A stretch of 64,000 nt of DNA, taken from assembly GCF_963668215.1 (NCBI RefSeq), contig NZ_OY764190.1, forward strand, positions 1,612,001 to 1,676,000. The letters are read 5' to 3'. The first letter of the stretch is position 1. Each line of letters opens with the position of its first letter. A program made the translations under genes and the position numbers. This document shows, in pieces, positions 1 to 7,890 of this stretch. Origin of the DNA: an uncultured Desulfosarcina sp. (lineage in GTDB: Bacteria > Desulfobacterota > Desulfobacteria > Desulfobacterales > Desulfosarcinaceae). The notes beneath the pieces were generated by a model. The model was not told the origin of the DNA and did no database searches. It was given only the letters and a program-made list of their open reading frames with translations.

Positions 1-1
1 G

Positions 2-481
2 GGTGGCGGCGCCATCCGGGTGTTCAGCCAATATGAGGGTCTTCCCGTCTATATCGTCAACTGCACCTTCGGCGGCATGGAAGATTATGGCAACGTGGGC
101 TCCAATGGCGGCGCCATCAGCAGCATCGGCGTCTCCTGGACCATCATCAACAGCCTTTTTTCCTACAACCGCGCCATCGGATACGGTGCCAATCCGGCCG
201 AATCCGGAACACCCGGCGGCGGCAGCGGCGGCGCCATTTACAACGACGGCAACACGATGACCTTAACCGTCCTTGGCTCTTTGATCGAATACAACGAAGT
301 CAATGAACACGGGTCGGCCATCTTCTTCGTTTCCAATGACCACAGCGGCAATATCGTTATCGACGATTCGATAATCACTGACAACATCGGCGGCTCATGG
401 TACCCGGTCTACGATGGCATTTCCATGCACAGCGACACGTTGATCGAAGTGACCGATTCCGTTATCGAAAACAACTCCTGA
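2..481 (+). CDS. C-terminal part of a right-handed beta-helix / polymorphic outer-membrane-type repeat protein (5' end outside window)
   Basis: The reading frame is open from base 2 and stops at 479-481, so the start lies before the window. The visible 159 residues are rich in Gly, Asn, Ser and Asp. GGGAI and GGAIYN-type motifs recur, with beta-strand stretches such as VYIVNCTF and TLTVLGS between them. This pattern is typical of parallel beta-helix repeats in surface or secreted proteins of the Chlamydia Pmp / pectate-lyase-like kind. No transmembrane anchor or sorting motif is visible at the C terminus (ends VIENNS). Secretion and surface location are inferred from family behaviour. The substrate or partner cannot be told. 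Confidence 0.6.
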   Translation, partial: GGGAIRVFSQYEGLPVYIVNCTFGGMEDYGNVGSNGGAISSIGVSWTIINSLFSYNRAIGYGANPAESGTPGGGSGGAIYNDGNTMTLTVLGSLIEYNEVNEHGSAIFFVSNDHSGNIVIDDSIITDNIGGSWYPVYDGISMHSDTLIEVTDSVIENNS

Positions 482-610
482 AAAATCTAAGGCCGTTTGG
501 AGTGGGGATTTTTTATCTATCCTCGTCTTTTGATAGGCCGTCCAACTTCCCGCCTTTTTTGCCGGGACAAAACAGATATGCCATCGCGGGCGTGGTGCTG
601 AAAAAAATGG

Positions 611-767
611 TTGACAGAGGCCACATTAATAGATAGAAGCCTCTATCTTAGATAGTGAGTTATAACACTTTAAATCGTCTTACGACTATCGGACGGCAGA
701 GTTCGCGATAAGCAGTGAAGGCGCTTTGGAACCGGAAGCATCGGTTATCCAATGCGCCTTTTTATTT
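611..767 (+). promoter_or_regulatory. Leader element copy 1 (promoter, hairpins, intrinsic terminator) before the flavodoxin operon
   Basis: The -35-like TTGACA is at 611-616. CTTACGAC at 679-686 is followed by a hairpin (TATCG 687-691 with CGATA 706-710). AGTGAAGGCGC at 714-724 forms the 5' arm of a terminator: AAGGCGC 718-724 pairs with GCGCCTT 754-760, with inner pairing TTGG/CCAA and ACCG/CGGT, then a T run. A small 5' hairpin (AGTG/CACT, about 655-670) precedes the octamer. The same arrangement occurs four more times before other operons. The next gene starts 108 bases after the T run. An attenuator or riboswitch-like role is inferred; the ligand is unknown. Confidence 0.7.
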
Positions 768-874
768 CGGTCCGGCAGCCGTCACCCAAACAATCGAATG
801 CGGCCGCCGATGGCCATGAAACAGGCCTCTAATCATCGGACCGTAAGAAAAGAAAACAGAAAAGGAGACCGATT

Positions 875-1267
875 TTGCATCCGGAATTTAAAATCGATTG
901 CCGCAACAGCAGGGGAAATCTTCACGTCAGGTTGTGCGGGGCGTTCAACGGTATGTGCGCCTGGGAATTGCTTAAAATACTCCGTCAACACGACGGAACA
1001 GGCCGGGTTTTCGTCAACACGAATGGCATCGGGCCGGTGGCCGGAGAAGGGGTGGAACTTTTCCGCATGTACATGAAGCGCCGACGGATCCCCCGGGACT
1101 GGCTCTATTTCAAGGGAAAAAAGGGATTTAAAATCGCTCCGGACGGCAGCCGGGTGCTGATCTGCAAAAAAGCTTCGCAACCGGTACAAATCCAGGATCG
1201 ATATAAGCCGACGAAGCCGACCATGAAATTGGTGAAAAACATAAACCGTCGTACTGAAATTCATTGA
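875..1267 (+). CDS. Small protein of unknown function, possibly STAS-like, first gene of the flavodoxin operon
   Basis: 130 residues, starting at TTG 875, which has a good Shine-Dalgarno sequence (AAAAGGAGA) six bases upstream. The middle (residues 17-66) has a beta-alpha-beta pattern (LHVRLCGAF, then a helix, then GRVFVNTNGI, then a helix) resembling a STAS or anti-anti-sigma fold, but I cannot assign the family with certainty. The C-terminal 35 residues are basic (GKKGFK, KKASQP). It lies 18 bases before the flavodoxin gene, so the two are probably cotranscribed under the 611-767 leader. No signal peptide or membrane segment is seen. Confidence 0.6.
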   Translation: MHPEFKIDCRNSRGNLHVRLCGAFNGMCAWELLKILRQHDGTGRVFVNTNGIGPVAGEGVELFRMYMKRRRIPRDWLYFKGKKGFKIAPDGSRVLICKKASQPVQIQDRYKPTKPTMKLVKNINRRTEIH

Positions 1268-1285
1268 AAACGAAAGGAAACCGCA

Positions 1286-1735
1286 ATGAAAAAAGCACTG
1301 ATCATCTTTGGATCGACCACGGGCAACACGGAAGAAATGGCCGGCATGGTTAAAACAATGTTGGAGCAAGCGGATTTCGAGGTCGAGGTCAAGGAAGTCA
1401 CCGAAGCGTCCACAGCGGATCTGACCGCCGATCACGATCTGCTGCTGCTCGGCTGCCCGGCTTATGGAGATGACGAGATTGAACTCCAGGAGGATTTTGC
1501 CGATTTTTACGAACAACTCGACGGCACCCGGTTGGACGGCAAGCCTTTCGCCGTCTTCGCCCCGGGTGACAGTTCCTATGAATATTTCTGCGGATCGGTG
1601 GACATGCTCGAAGACAAGCTGAACGATCTCGGCGGCAAGATGGTCAACGACGGACTCAAGATCGACGGCGACCCAAGCGACGCAGAAGGAGAAATCGCAA
1701 CCTGGGTCGAATCGATTGCCGGTTCCGCAAGTTAA
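1286..1735 (+). CDS. Flavodoxin
   Basis: 149 residues, the usual length of a short-chain flavodoxin. The N terminus (KKALIIFGSTTGNTEEMA) holds the FMN phosphate loop STTGNT. The 50s and 90s loops are present as GCPAYGDDEIELQ and APGDSSYEYFCGSVD, which stack on the isoalloxazine ring. It is a cytosolic low-potential electron carrier that commonly replaces ferredoxin when iron is short (family knowledge). It starts at ATG 1286 with GAAAGGAAA upstream and follows the unknown 875 gene by 18 bases. The leader element before this operon suggests conditional expression. The acidic composition is typical. Confidence 0.95.
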   Translation: MKKALIIFGSTTGNTEEMAGMVKTMLEQADFEVEVKEVTEASTADLTADHDLLLLGCPAYGDDEIELQEDFADFYEQLDGTRLDGKPFAVFAPGDSSYEYFCGSVDMLEDKLNDLGGKMVNDGLKIDGDPSDAEGEIATWVESIAGSAS

Positions 1736-1992
1736 TGGTGCCGTGACAAGATTGATCGAGTCTGCGGCATACAGCCGGATAAAGATCGATCCTTATTTTC
1801 CGAATCCGGAGGTATGTTTTTGCAGCATCGGATGACAACAAACCGGAAGGCACAAGGCCCTGATCGGAGGCTGGCGACTCACCAACCATTGAATGCTCAC
1901 TCCCGATATCCGCCCGCGGTTCATGAACGGTAGATTTCCCACCTTGGATTTAAACGCCAAGTTCGCATCGGGACCGGAAACGCCTTTTAAAT

Positions 1993-2037
1993 CATCGCGG
2001 CAGGTTTTCTCAACGAATCCTGCCGCGGTGCACTTTT
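1993..2037 (+). terminator. Strong hairpin with T run, probable terminator
   Basis: CATCGCGGCAGG (1993-2004) pairs with CCTGCCGCGGTG (2019-2030) with one G-T wobble over 12 base pairs, and TTTTTT follows after CAC. It lies 257 bases after the flavodoxin stop. The span 1736-1992 holds no convincing gene. The hairpin may end the flavodoxin transcript or be a leftover leader of the decayed gene that follows. Confidence 0.5.
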
Positions 2038-2092
2038 TTCTGAACCGCTATGGTCGATTACGACAATGCATCAGGACTAAACCGCTCAAAAT

Positions 2093-2460
2093 GAACTCAA
2101 GGATGTCAAGAAAGTGCTCATGGCAGTGAAATACCAATCCTTCGCCAAATCGTGCCTGACCGTCGGCAAGTGGACCAACCCCGAACCTTTGGACCATGGC
2201 CTGGAAATCATCCCGCGAACGGATTTGAGCGACCTGCACGTGGGAGACCTGATGGAAGTGGATGCCCGTTTCCATGGTTAACCGCTCACCGTCTCGGCCA
2301 AGAGCATGGAGTGCATCACCGCCCAAAGCAGCAGTTTCGGCCAGAGCGACGGCTACCCTGCCTGATGTCCTATCTCATGGGGGGCAAGGCTCAGTTCCGC
2401 GTGCAGAGCAGCGGCCAGTGGCTTATCGATACCAGCCACAAGGAGACTGTATCGCTTCTT
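2093..2460 (+). pseudogene. Decayed DUF4198 (metal-uptake-associated periplasmic protein) fragment
   Basis: Frame 2 reads NELKDVKKVLMAVKYQSFAK from 2093, then LDHGLEIIPRTDLSDLHVGD and a stop at 2279-2281. That middle block matches the DUF4198 core, which typically reads G-H-x-LEIVP-x-TDP with a VGD motif. Reading on past this stop gives more family-like sequence, then another stop. A further piece (AQFRVQSSGQWLIDTSHKE, 2391-2447) resembles the family C terminus. The start and the signal-peptide part are missing. DUF4198 proteins usually sit with nickel/cobalt or iron transporters, so this is probably the relic of a metal-uptake gene. Assignment is by recall of the motif, not a search. Confidence 0.5.
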
Positions 2461-2546
2461 TCTTCAGAAATTCGATTACTTTCAATTTCACGAAGAGAAC
2501 GCTGTCTGGCGGCAATCACATGAACCTTTTAAGCTTTTTCAGATTT

Positions 2547-3656
2547 TTAAGGTCTCAATCCTCCGCCGAATGACCAACCTTTTAAAGCTTTCCAATGCTG
2601 GAATGCTTCGTCCATTTTCTGCTGGTTTTCTGCCCACCACATTCCATCCAATTTAAGGCTGTTCTTGCTGTTTTTGGTTGCAGTAGGAAGCTTTTCCTTC
2701 ACTGCCGGACTTAAACTTTCAAAAGAAGATTTTCTTGCAGGGCTGTATGCGATATATTTTGTCAGATCCGCAAGCCTTTGGGTGTCGGTTGCAAACTTAA
2801 GAAAATCCATTATCTGATTTAAGTTTTCATCTCTTGTCCTTTTAGGAATGCACCACAAATCAAATTCCCAAACTTGACCATCCCATATGATTGTCAAGTC
2901 TTTTCCTCCATCTATGGCAGATTGAACCCTTCCATTCCATGCTGATGTCATAACCACCCGACCTTCATCAAGAAACTCAATTGGCTCTGCTCCGGATTCC
3001 CACCAGACGATATGACTTTTTATGGAATCAAGTTTTTTGAAAGCCCTTTCAAGTCCCTCTTTTTTTGTAAGCGTTTTATAAACTTCGTTCAAAGGAACAC
3101 CATCTGCAATTAATGCCCATTCCAGATTTATTCTGGCAGAACTTCTCAAGCCTCTTTTGCCTGGGAACGCATTGATGTCAAAAAAATCTTGTATTGTTTC
3201 AGGCTGCTTTTTGGTAAATGTATTGTTTTTATATACAAAGACATTAGCAGAAACCGTATTGCCCACAGCATAATCCGTAAGGGTGCCTTCAATAAAGTCT
3301 TTTTGGGCAGCTGTGCCGTCAGGCGCATAAGGCATAGAAGATATATCGATTTTTTCAAGCAATCCCTCTTTACTTGCCCTGATTACATCCGGCAGATACA
3401 TATCAACCAGATCCCATTTGGTATTATAAGATGAAACTTGAGCCCGAATTTCTTTGAGTCCGCCGTTATAATCCAGAACTTCCACTTCAACTCCTGTTTC
3501 TTCTTCATAAGGCTCAACCTGAGCAAGGATATTACTTTTTGTAAAAGCGCCTCCCCAAGAAACTATAGTGAGTTTATCTTTTGTTTTTGAATGTACCGGC
3601 TGTACAAAGGACAACACGATGAAAGCAACAATAATTGATTTTATAAAATTCGTCAT
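2547..3656 (-). CDS. Spermidine/putrescine-type ABC transporter substrate-binding protein
   Basis: About 369 residues from ATG 3656, chosen because GGAG lies eight bases upstream and a signal peptide follows at once (basic MTNFIK, hydrophobic core, VHSKTK). An upstream start at 3707 would overlap the UspA gene. The mature part opens LTIVSWGGAFTKS and includes IVWWESGAEPIEFLDEG and a long lobe with TSAWNGR, as in PotD/PotF-like proteins. It is a periplasmic binding protein for polyamines or similar compounds by family. No permease or ATPase gene is adjacent. Codon use is AT-rich compared with genes on either side, and it forms a minus-strand cluster with UspA and NhaC. Confidence 0.8.
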   Translation of the reverse strand: MTNFIKSIIVAFIVLSFVQPVHSKTKDKLTIVSWGGAFTKSNILAQVEPYEEETGVEVEVLDYNGGLKEIRAQVSSYNTKWDLVDMYLPDVIRASKEGLLEKIDISSMPYAPDGTAAQKDFIEGTLTDYAVGNTVSANVFVYKNNTFTKKQPETIQDFFDINAFPGKRGLRSSARINLEWALIADGVPLNEVYKTLTKKEGLERAFKKLDSIKSHIVWWESGAEPIEFLDEGRVVMTSAWNGRVQSAIDGGKDLTIIWDGQVWEFDLWCIPKRTRDENLNQIMDFLKFATDTQRLADLTKYIAYSPARKSSFESLSPAVKEKLPTATKNSKNSLKLDGMWWAENQQKMDEAFQHWKALKGWSFGGGLRP

Positions 3657-3676
3657 GGTTTTATGATCTCCTATTT

Positions 3677-4141
3677 TTAAGCATTCCTTACTATTAATAC
3701 AGGGCATTTTGCGTAACGCATAACTTGAGAAGAGTTGCCGCCTAATACATACTCTTTTATTGCAGATTGGTGAGATGCTTTAATAATTATAAGATCTGCC
3801 TTTAATTCTTTTGCAGCAGTTAAAATCTCTGCATAAGCTTTACCTTCCCTTACAAAACATTCGGTTTCAATATTTTTTGGAATTCTTTCATTCATCAGGA
3901 TCTCAAGTTGTTTTTCTATTTTTCCCATATATTCATCACGAAAATCTTTTGGAAACTTATATGCATTTATCCCAAAATCCGCCTGTACCAGATTCATCAT
4001 TTTAACAAATTTCAGATCCAGTACAGTCATGACATTCAGTTTGGAATCAAATTTTTCTGCTTGAGCAATCGCAAATGGAAAAATTGAAGTCCAAGAACTT
4101 TCTTTTGTGATGTCTATGGGAACAAGAATATTTTTAAACAT
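3677..4141 (-). CDS. Universal stress protein, UspA family
   Basis: 154 residues, full family length. The N terminus FKNILVPIDITKES is the first beta strand and loop. The C-terminal region holds GGNSSQVMRYAKCPVLIVRN, which corresponds to the ATP-binding G-x-G-x9-G(S/T) motif in a slightly altered form (LGGNSSQVMR). Start ATG 4141 has AAGGAG close upstream. It is cytoplasmic by family. It lies 21 bases after the NhaC-type antiporter and 20 before the binding protein, so the three probably form one transcript. UspA domains often accompany transporters as small regulatory partners. AT-rich like its neighbours. Confidence 0.9.
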   Translation of the reverse strand: MFKNILVPIDITKESSWTSIFPFAIAQAEKFDSKLNVMTVLDLKFVKMMNLVQADFGINAYKFPKDFRDEYMGKIEKQLEILMNERIPKNIETECFVREGKAYAEILTAAKELKADLIIIKASHQSAIKEYVLGGNSSQVMRYAKCPVLIVRNA

Positions 4142-4162
4142 AAAAAATCTCCTTATTTCCTT

Positions 4163-5605
4163 TTAATTTGCAATTGTTTCGTTTAAATTTTTCCAACGCT
4201 GTTGTTCGTCTTTGCTTGCTTTTGGCACAAAGAAACCTGTTGCTGCCCATATAATGTCAAGAAGCGGAGAGATCCAGCAGGCAAACGCAAAGGGAGCATA
4301 AGCGAGGGTTGGGATACCAAGGGTTCCTGCAACAAAAGCACCTCCGACATTCCAGGGAATCAGAGGAGAAACAAGAGTTCCTCCATCTTCTATGGAACGT
4401 GATAAGTTCGTTGTTGAAAGTCCCTGGCCTCTGAATGCAGGTGCAAACATTCTTCCGGGAAGTGCAATTGAAAGATATATATCACCTGTTACAGCATTGG
4501 TTCCTACAGCCGCAAATGTACTGGCAGTTATAATTCCAAATCTGTTTTTTGCAACTTTCATAACACTTTCCAGAATTACTTCCAGACAGCGGGTTTTTTC
4601 AAGAATCCCGCCAAACCCTAAAGCAATAAGCATAAGTGTTATTGTCCAGGTCATGGATTGGATACCGCCTTTGCTCAATAAATTATCTACAGCAACAATT
4701 CCTGTCTGGCTTTTATAACCGCTCTGCATGGCATTGAACACATCGTGAAGGGAAGCCCCCTGGGAAACCATCGCAATTATACCGCCGACGACAACACCCG
4801 CAAAGATGGATGGCAGTGCAGGGTATTTTTTTATTGCTGCAACAACAACAATAACAGGTGGAATTAAAAGCCACCAGGAAAGGTAAAAGGTTTCCTGCAG
4901 CTTACTGCTTATTATGGCAACTGTTTCGCCATGCATTGTGCCCCCTGAATATTTCATACCGACCACAGCATAAATAATTAGCGCGATTATCATGGAAGGA
5001 AGGGTTGTGGGAATCATACCTTTTATATGACTCCAAAGGTCTGTTCCGCAAACAGCAGGTGACAGGTTGGTTGTGTCAGATAAAGGAGACATTTTGTCTC
5101 CAAAAAAAGCGCCTGACACTACAGCTCCGCCTGTAAGAGACATGGGAATGCCAAGCCCTTCTCCAATACCTACGAGAGCAAGCCCCACAGTTCCTACCGT
5201 TCCCCATGAAGTTCCTGTTGAAAGGGAAATGATTGCACATACGATACAGGCTGCAACCAGAAAAATGCCCGGACTTAAAATTGCAAGTCCATAATAAATT
5301 AGAACGGGCACAGTCCCGGAAAGAATCCAAACTCCTATTATCATACCAACCGTCATTAAAATGGCTATTGAAGGAAGAGCCACAGCAATAACCCCAAAAA
5401 GTCCGCTTTCCATATCACTCCATTTTACTCCCCACATAAAGGCCATGCCACCTGTAATCATAATTCCAAGTGCAAGAGGAATATGTGGTGTAAAATCCTT
5501 AAAATAGAACAATTGGAGCATCATAAGAGCCATAGTTAAAATTATTGGTAAGACAGCCATTAACAAACTCGGTTTTGGAATCTTGTTTTCATCACTGTTT
5601 TCCAT
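4163..5605 (-). CDS. NhaC-family Na+/H+ (or Na+/organic acid) antiporter
   Basis: 480 residues from ATG 5605. This second ATG has AAGGAG nine bases upstream, while the first ATG (5611) is only three bases from it. It has 11-12 hydrophobic segments. Family marks include TGTSWGTVGTVGLALVGIG (about residues 130-150), SGAFFGDKMSPLSDTTNLSP and LVSPLIPWNVGGAF. NhaC proteins exchange sodium for protons or for malate/lactate; the substrate here cannot be told. It is the first gene of an AT-rich three-gene unit with uspA and a polyamine-type binding protein, which together look acquired by transfer. Confidence 0.88.
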   Translation of the reverse strand: MENSDENKIPKPSLLMAVLPIILTMALMMLQLFYFKDFTPHIPLALGIMITGGMAFMWGVKWSDMESGLFGVIAVALPSIAILMTVGMIIGVWILSGTVPVLIYYGLAILSPGIFLVAACIVCAIISLSTGTSWGTVGTVGLALVGIGEGLGIPMSLTGGAVVSGAFFGDKMSPLSDTTNLSPAVCGTDLWSHIKGMIPTTLPSMIIALIIYAVVGMKYSGGTMHGETVAIISSKLQETFYLSWWLLIPPVIVVVAAIKKYPALPSIFAGVVVGGIIAMVSQGASLHDVFNAMQSGYKSQTGIVAVDNLLSKGGIQSMTWTITLMLIALGFGGILEKTRCLEVILESVMKVAKNRFGIITASTFAAVGTNAVTGDIYLSIALPGRMFAPAFRGQGLSTTNLSRSIEDGGTLVSPLIPWNVGGAFVAGTLGIPTLAYAPFAFACWISPLLDIIWAATGFFVPKASKDEQQRWKNLNETIAN

Positions 5606-5611
5606 AAACAT

Positions 5612-5884
5612 TTTCTCCTTTTAAATGTAATGGTTTGGCAGGATTGCACAATATCCTCTTTGATCTGATTTTTACTGCCTGGTTTTAGTACTTAGATAAC
5701 GCCACAGGATTCATTAAATTTCTCTTAATAGAAATTAATCTATCAAATCGTTTGCGCATCCAAAAAAAGCACTATTGATCGAATAAAGATGGAAGCCTGA
5801 TTGGTAATGGTTTGAGAAAAGTACAAGCCCGTTTTTATTTTTAAATCGATATTTTCGGGGCCGAAAAAAGCGATTTAAGGCGAC
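5612..5884. other. AT-rich gap between the NhaC unit and the parA remnant
   Basis: This gap lies upstream of the minus-strand NhaC operon, so it should hold that promoter. No gene is seen. It contains AT-rich stretches (around 5690-5760), but no hexamer pair stands out enough to call. Confidence 0.4.
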
Positions 5885-6085
5885 CTAAAATAGTTTGCGC
5901 TTGAAAACGATCAAGGACGCAATGGTCAGACCGGCAAAAATAATCGTCCTGAGCAGGCTGGATTCTTTTTCCGGAGTTGTTTTAACCGCTTCTTTTATTT
6001 CTTCTTCATCTGGCGGTGTCGGCGACGGGGTTGAGTTACTCTCCAGAGGATCTGAATCCAATGTCAGTTTGGCACGCTTTATCAT
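5885..6085 (-). CDS. Small single-pass membrane protein linked to a ParA-type gene
   Basis: 66 residues. The start is ATG 6085, whose first bases overlap the stop of the upstream parA remnant (ATGA). This is preferred over an in-frame ATG 18 bases further upstream. The N terminus (MIKRAKLTLDSDP) resembles the start of small DNA-partition partners that follow solitary ParA genes. The middle is rich in Pro, Ser and Glu. The C terminus is one hydrophobic helix followed by KRKLF, a membrane anchor with basic tail. The ParA partner is broken, so this gene may be an orphan. The function is unknown. Confidence 0.55.
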   Translation of the reverse strand: MIKRAKLTLDSDPLESNSTPSPTPPDEEEIKEAVKTTPEKESSLLRTIIFAGLTIASLIVFKRKLF

Positions 6086-6443
6086 AACTTTTCCTCCAGC
6101 CAATGAAATAATTTTTTGATTTCCGATGCAGCCTTCCCGGTATTATCAAATTCGGTAACGGCCCTGCCGTCAATAAGGGAGTGGCTGAAGGCCACCCGGT
6201 TGGACAAAGCCACCGGTGCCACCGGCAGTCCGTAGACCGCAAGCGCCTCCCTGGCTTCCGTTACGATCGCACGCTCTTTTTCGGACGGGGATAAAGGCAG
6301 GCATTCAGGACGATGGCACCTTTTCCCCCCGCCGACTTGAAGATTTCAACTGATCTCCGGATGGCTTCGAGGTCAATGCAAGATGGATGGAAAGGGTCGT
6401 TTTCCCGGTGCCGCCCTTTTGGGCCAGAAGGGTGAGAATCCGC
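6082..6443 (-). pseudogene. Broken parA: internal deletion plus frameshifts
   Basis: From ATG 6443 the minus strand reads MRILTLLAQKGGTGKTTLSIHLA, a perfect ParA deviant Walker A start. The next recognisable part, DLEAIRRSVEIFKSAGGKGAIVLNA, is in another frame and belongs to the middle of a ParA. Roughly 70-80 residues (switch I/II region) are therefore missing. A second frame change leads to PLSPSEKERAIVTEAREAL and on to the normal C terminus HWLEEKL with a stop at 6082-6084. The ATPase cannot be made as one chain. The downstream small gene overlaps the stop by four bases, as in an intact operon. Confidence 0.8.
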
Positions 6444-6485
6444 ATGTTCTGAAGCCTCTTTGTCCGATATGATAATATGCACATT

Positions 6486-6687
6486 ACCCTTTCTTCGCAG
6501 CTATTGCAAACGCGTACGACCTGATAAATTATTATTCCGAAGCGCAGATCCGCAAACTTCTCGCCTCATATAACTTCCAACCGGTTTACGATTTGCAGTT
6601 TTTGGGCCTCGGCCATCGGCCATCGACCGGGACGATACAAAGCCCATGTCGTGCAAAAAACGGTAAAACCGATTTCTCGGAAATGAG
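6486..6687 (+). other. Gap with a possible decayed reading frame
   Basis: One plus-strand frame reads without stops from about 6486 to 6691 (including YDLINYYSEAQIRKLLASYN) but has no start codon with a ribosome site, and I do not recognise it. It could be a gene remnant or chance. The 3' end runs into the promoter of leader copy 2. Confidence 0.25.
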
Positions 6688-6842
6688 TTGACAGAACATC
6701 CATCCGGATATAAAAGTTATTTTCTTAGTTTTACACCTAAAACAAAAGAAGAAACGCCTTACGGCTGTCGGTTGTGGCGCGACATGAAGTGAAGGCGCGG
6801 ATAAATCCTTTGTATGCCGGATTTGGTCGCGCCTTTTTTTTT
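6688..6842 (+). promoter_or_regulatory. Leader element copy 2 before the TroA-like binding protein
   Basis: TTGACA is at 6688-6693 with a TATAAA at 6709. A 5' hairpin (GTTTT/AAAAC) lies at about 6728-6743. CTTACGGC is at 6758-6765. A hairpin pairs TGTCG 6766-6770 with CGACA 6780-6784. AGTGAAGGCGC is at 6788-6798. The terminator pairs AAGGCGCG 6792-6799 with CGCGCCTT 6828-6835, with inner AAATCC/GGATTT, and is followed by nine T. The Shine-Dalgarno sequence of the next gene begins right after the T run, so cis control by termination is plausible. Confidence 0.72.
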
Positions 6843-6858
6843 ATGGAAGGAGGGTTGG

Positions 6859-7827
6859 ATGAAAAGGTTGATGTGGACTGTCGGTTTACTCGCGTTCGTT
6901 TCGGTTTTTCTCGTTATTTCGCCCATTCGGCAGGCTGGCGCTTCGCCGGCTCCGGTACCCCGGCAGATGGACGTCATTATGATCGGCGACCGGCTGGTGG
7001 ACGTATCCCATAGCTTGGGCGTGGTGCCGGCGGCCATGTCGGTGCGCTGTTCCATTTGGCCTCTGTGCAAACCGCTGCAATCGGCCGTTCAGGTGCTGGG
7101 GTGTCCCAATTGCCTGATCAAGAAGAAAGCCGATCCATTGCTCCAGTTTGCCCAAAAGCATAACACGAAGCGCGTCATAATCGAAAAGAGCGATCCGTTC
7201 TGCATCTATGTGCCGAAATTGCAGCTTGAGAAAATTGCAACTTTCCTGGAAGGCAAGGGGTTCGAGATCGCATACGTCGATTTTACTCAGGGACTGGGCG
7301 GGGCCGTCCGCCAGACAGCCGCTCTTTTGGGATGTACGGAAAAGGTCGATGAGGTATTGGCCGAATATGCCACGACGATGGAAAAAACCCGTAAGAAAAT
7401 GGCCGGGCAGCAATTTGCCAAATCAGTTGTCATTCTTCGTGGCACTTACCAGTCCACCACGGGAAAGACATTCTTGCGTATCGAGGCTCCCGGTGGATAT
7501 GCGGACCGCTTTTTGCTCAAGCCCATGGGGATCGAAAATGTCGGCGGGAAAATGATTGCGGTCGGGGAAAAGCCCTCCAAAGGGCATGTAGGCATTCGCA
7601 AACTGGATGGACTGATTGCTGCGGCCCCCGACGCCATCGTAATGACCGGCGATGCCATTGCCGTGCAAAAAGCGATGGCTGAAGCGATTCACAAAAATCC
7701 GGGTTTGGGTGACGTGCCCGCCATCAAGGCGCATGCCATTTACAGCCTGCCGGGCTACATCGACTCCAGCGTGATCGAATATCCGCTCATCCTGCGGCGC
7801 TGGGCTGATGCGCTATGCAGGAAATAG
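6859..7827 (+). CDS. Periplasmic TroA/BtuF-like binding protein (iron-siderophore/cobalamin type), exported
   Basis: 322 residues from ATG 6859, which has GGAGGG seven bases upstream. The preceding in-frame ATG at 6814 lies inside the leader terminator. Residues 1-29 form a signal peptide (MKRLMW, hydrophobic core, AGASPAP). The rest has the two-lobe TroA pattern: a lobe with DRLVDVSHSLGVVP, a long central helix (residues about 165-200), and a C-terminal lobe with LIAAAPDAIVMTGD and SLPGYIDSSVIEYPLILRRWADAL. A cysteine-rich stretch (RCSIWPLCKPLQ, GCPNC, residues about 69-92) is unusual and could bind a metal. No ABC permease is adjacent. Substrate unknown; iron, cobalamin or another metal complex is inferred. 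Confidence 0.65.
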   Translation: MKRLMWTVGLLAFVSVFLVISPIRQAGASPAPVPRQMDVIMIGDRLVDVSHSLGVVPAAMSVRCSIWPLCKPLQSAVQVLGCPNCLIKKKADPLLQFAQKHNTKRVIIEKSDPFCIYVPKLQLEKIATFLEGKGFEIAYVDFTQGLGGAVRQTAALLGCTEKVDEVLAEYATTMEKTRKKMAGQQFAKSVVILRGTYQSTTGKTFLRIEAPGGYADRFLLKPMGIENVGGKMIAVGEKPSKGHVGIRKLDGLIAAAPDAIVMTGDAIAVQKAMAEAIHKNPGLGDVPAIKAHAIYSLPGYIDSSVIEYPLILRRWADALCRK

Positions 7828-7866
7828 ATCAATCTGGACGATTCGTAAAAAAGCTTGACTTTTTTT

Positions 7867-7881
7867 GTTTAGTAACTATAC
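7867..7881. promoter_or_regulatory. Probable MarR operator, site 1
   Basis: GTTTAGTAACTATAC lies just before the marR gene, overlapping the region after TTGACT (7856-7861). Its near-exact reverse complement occurs at 8358-8372 before the next gene. Pairing of the two sites, one per promoter, points to autoregulation and control of the methyltransferases. Confidence 0.6.
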
Positions 7882-7890
7882 AAAAAAGTC

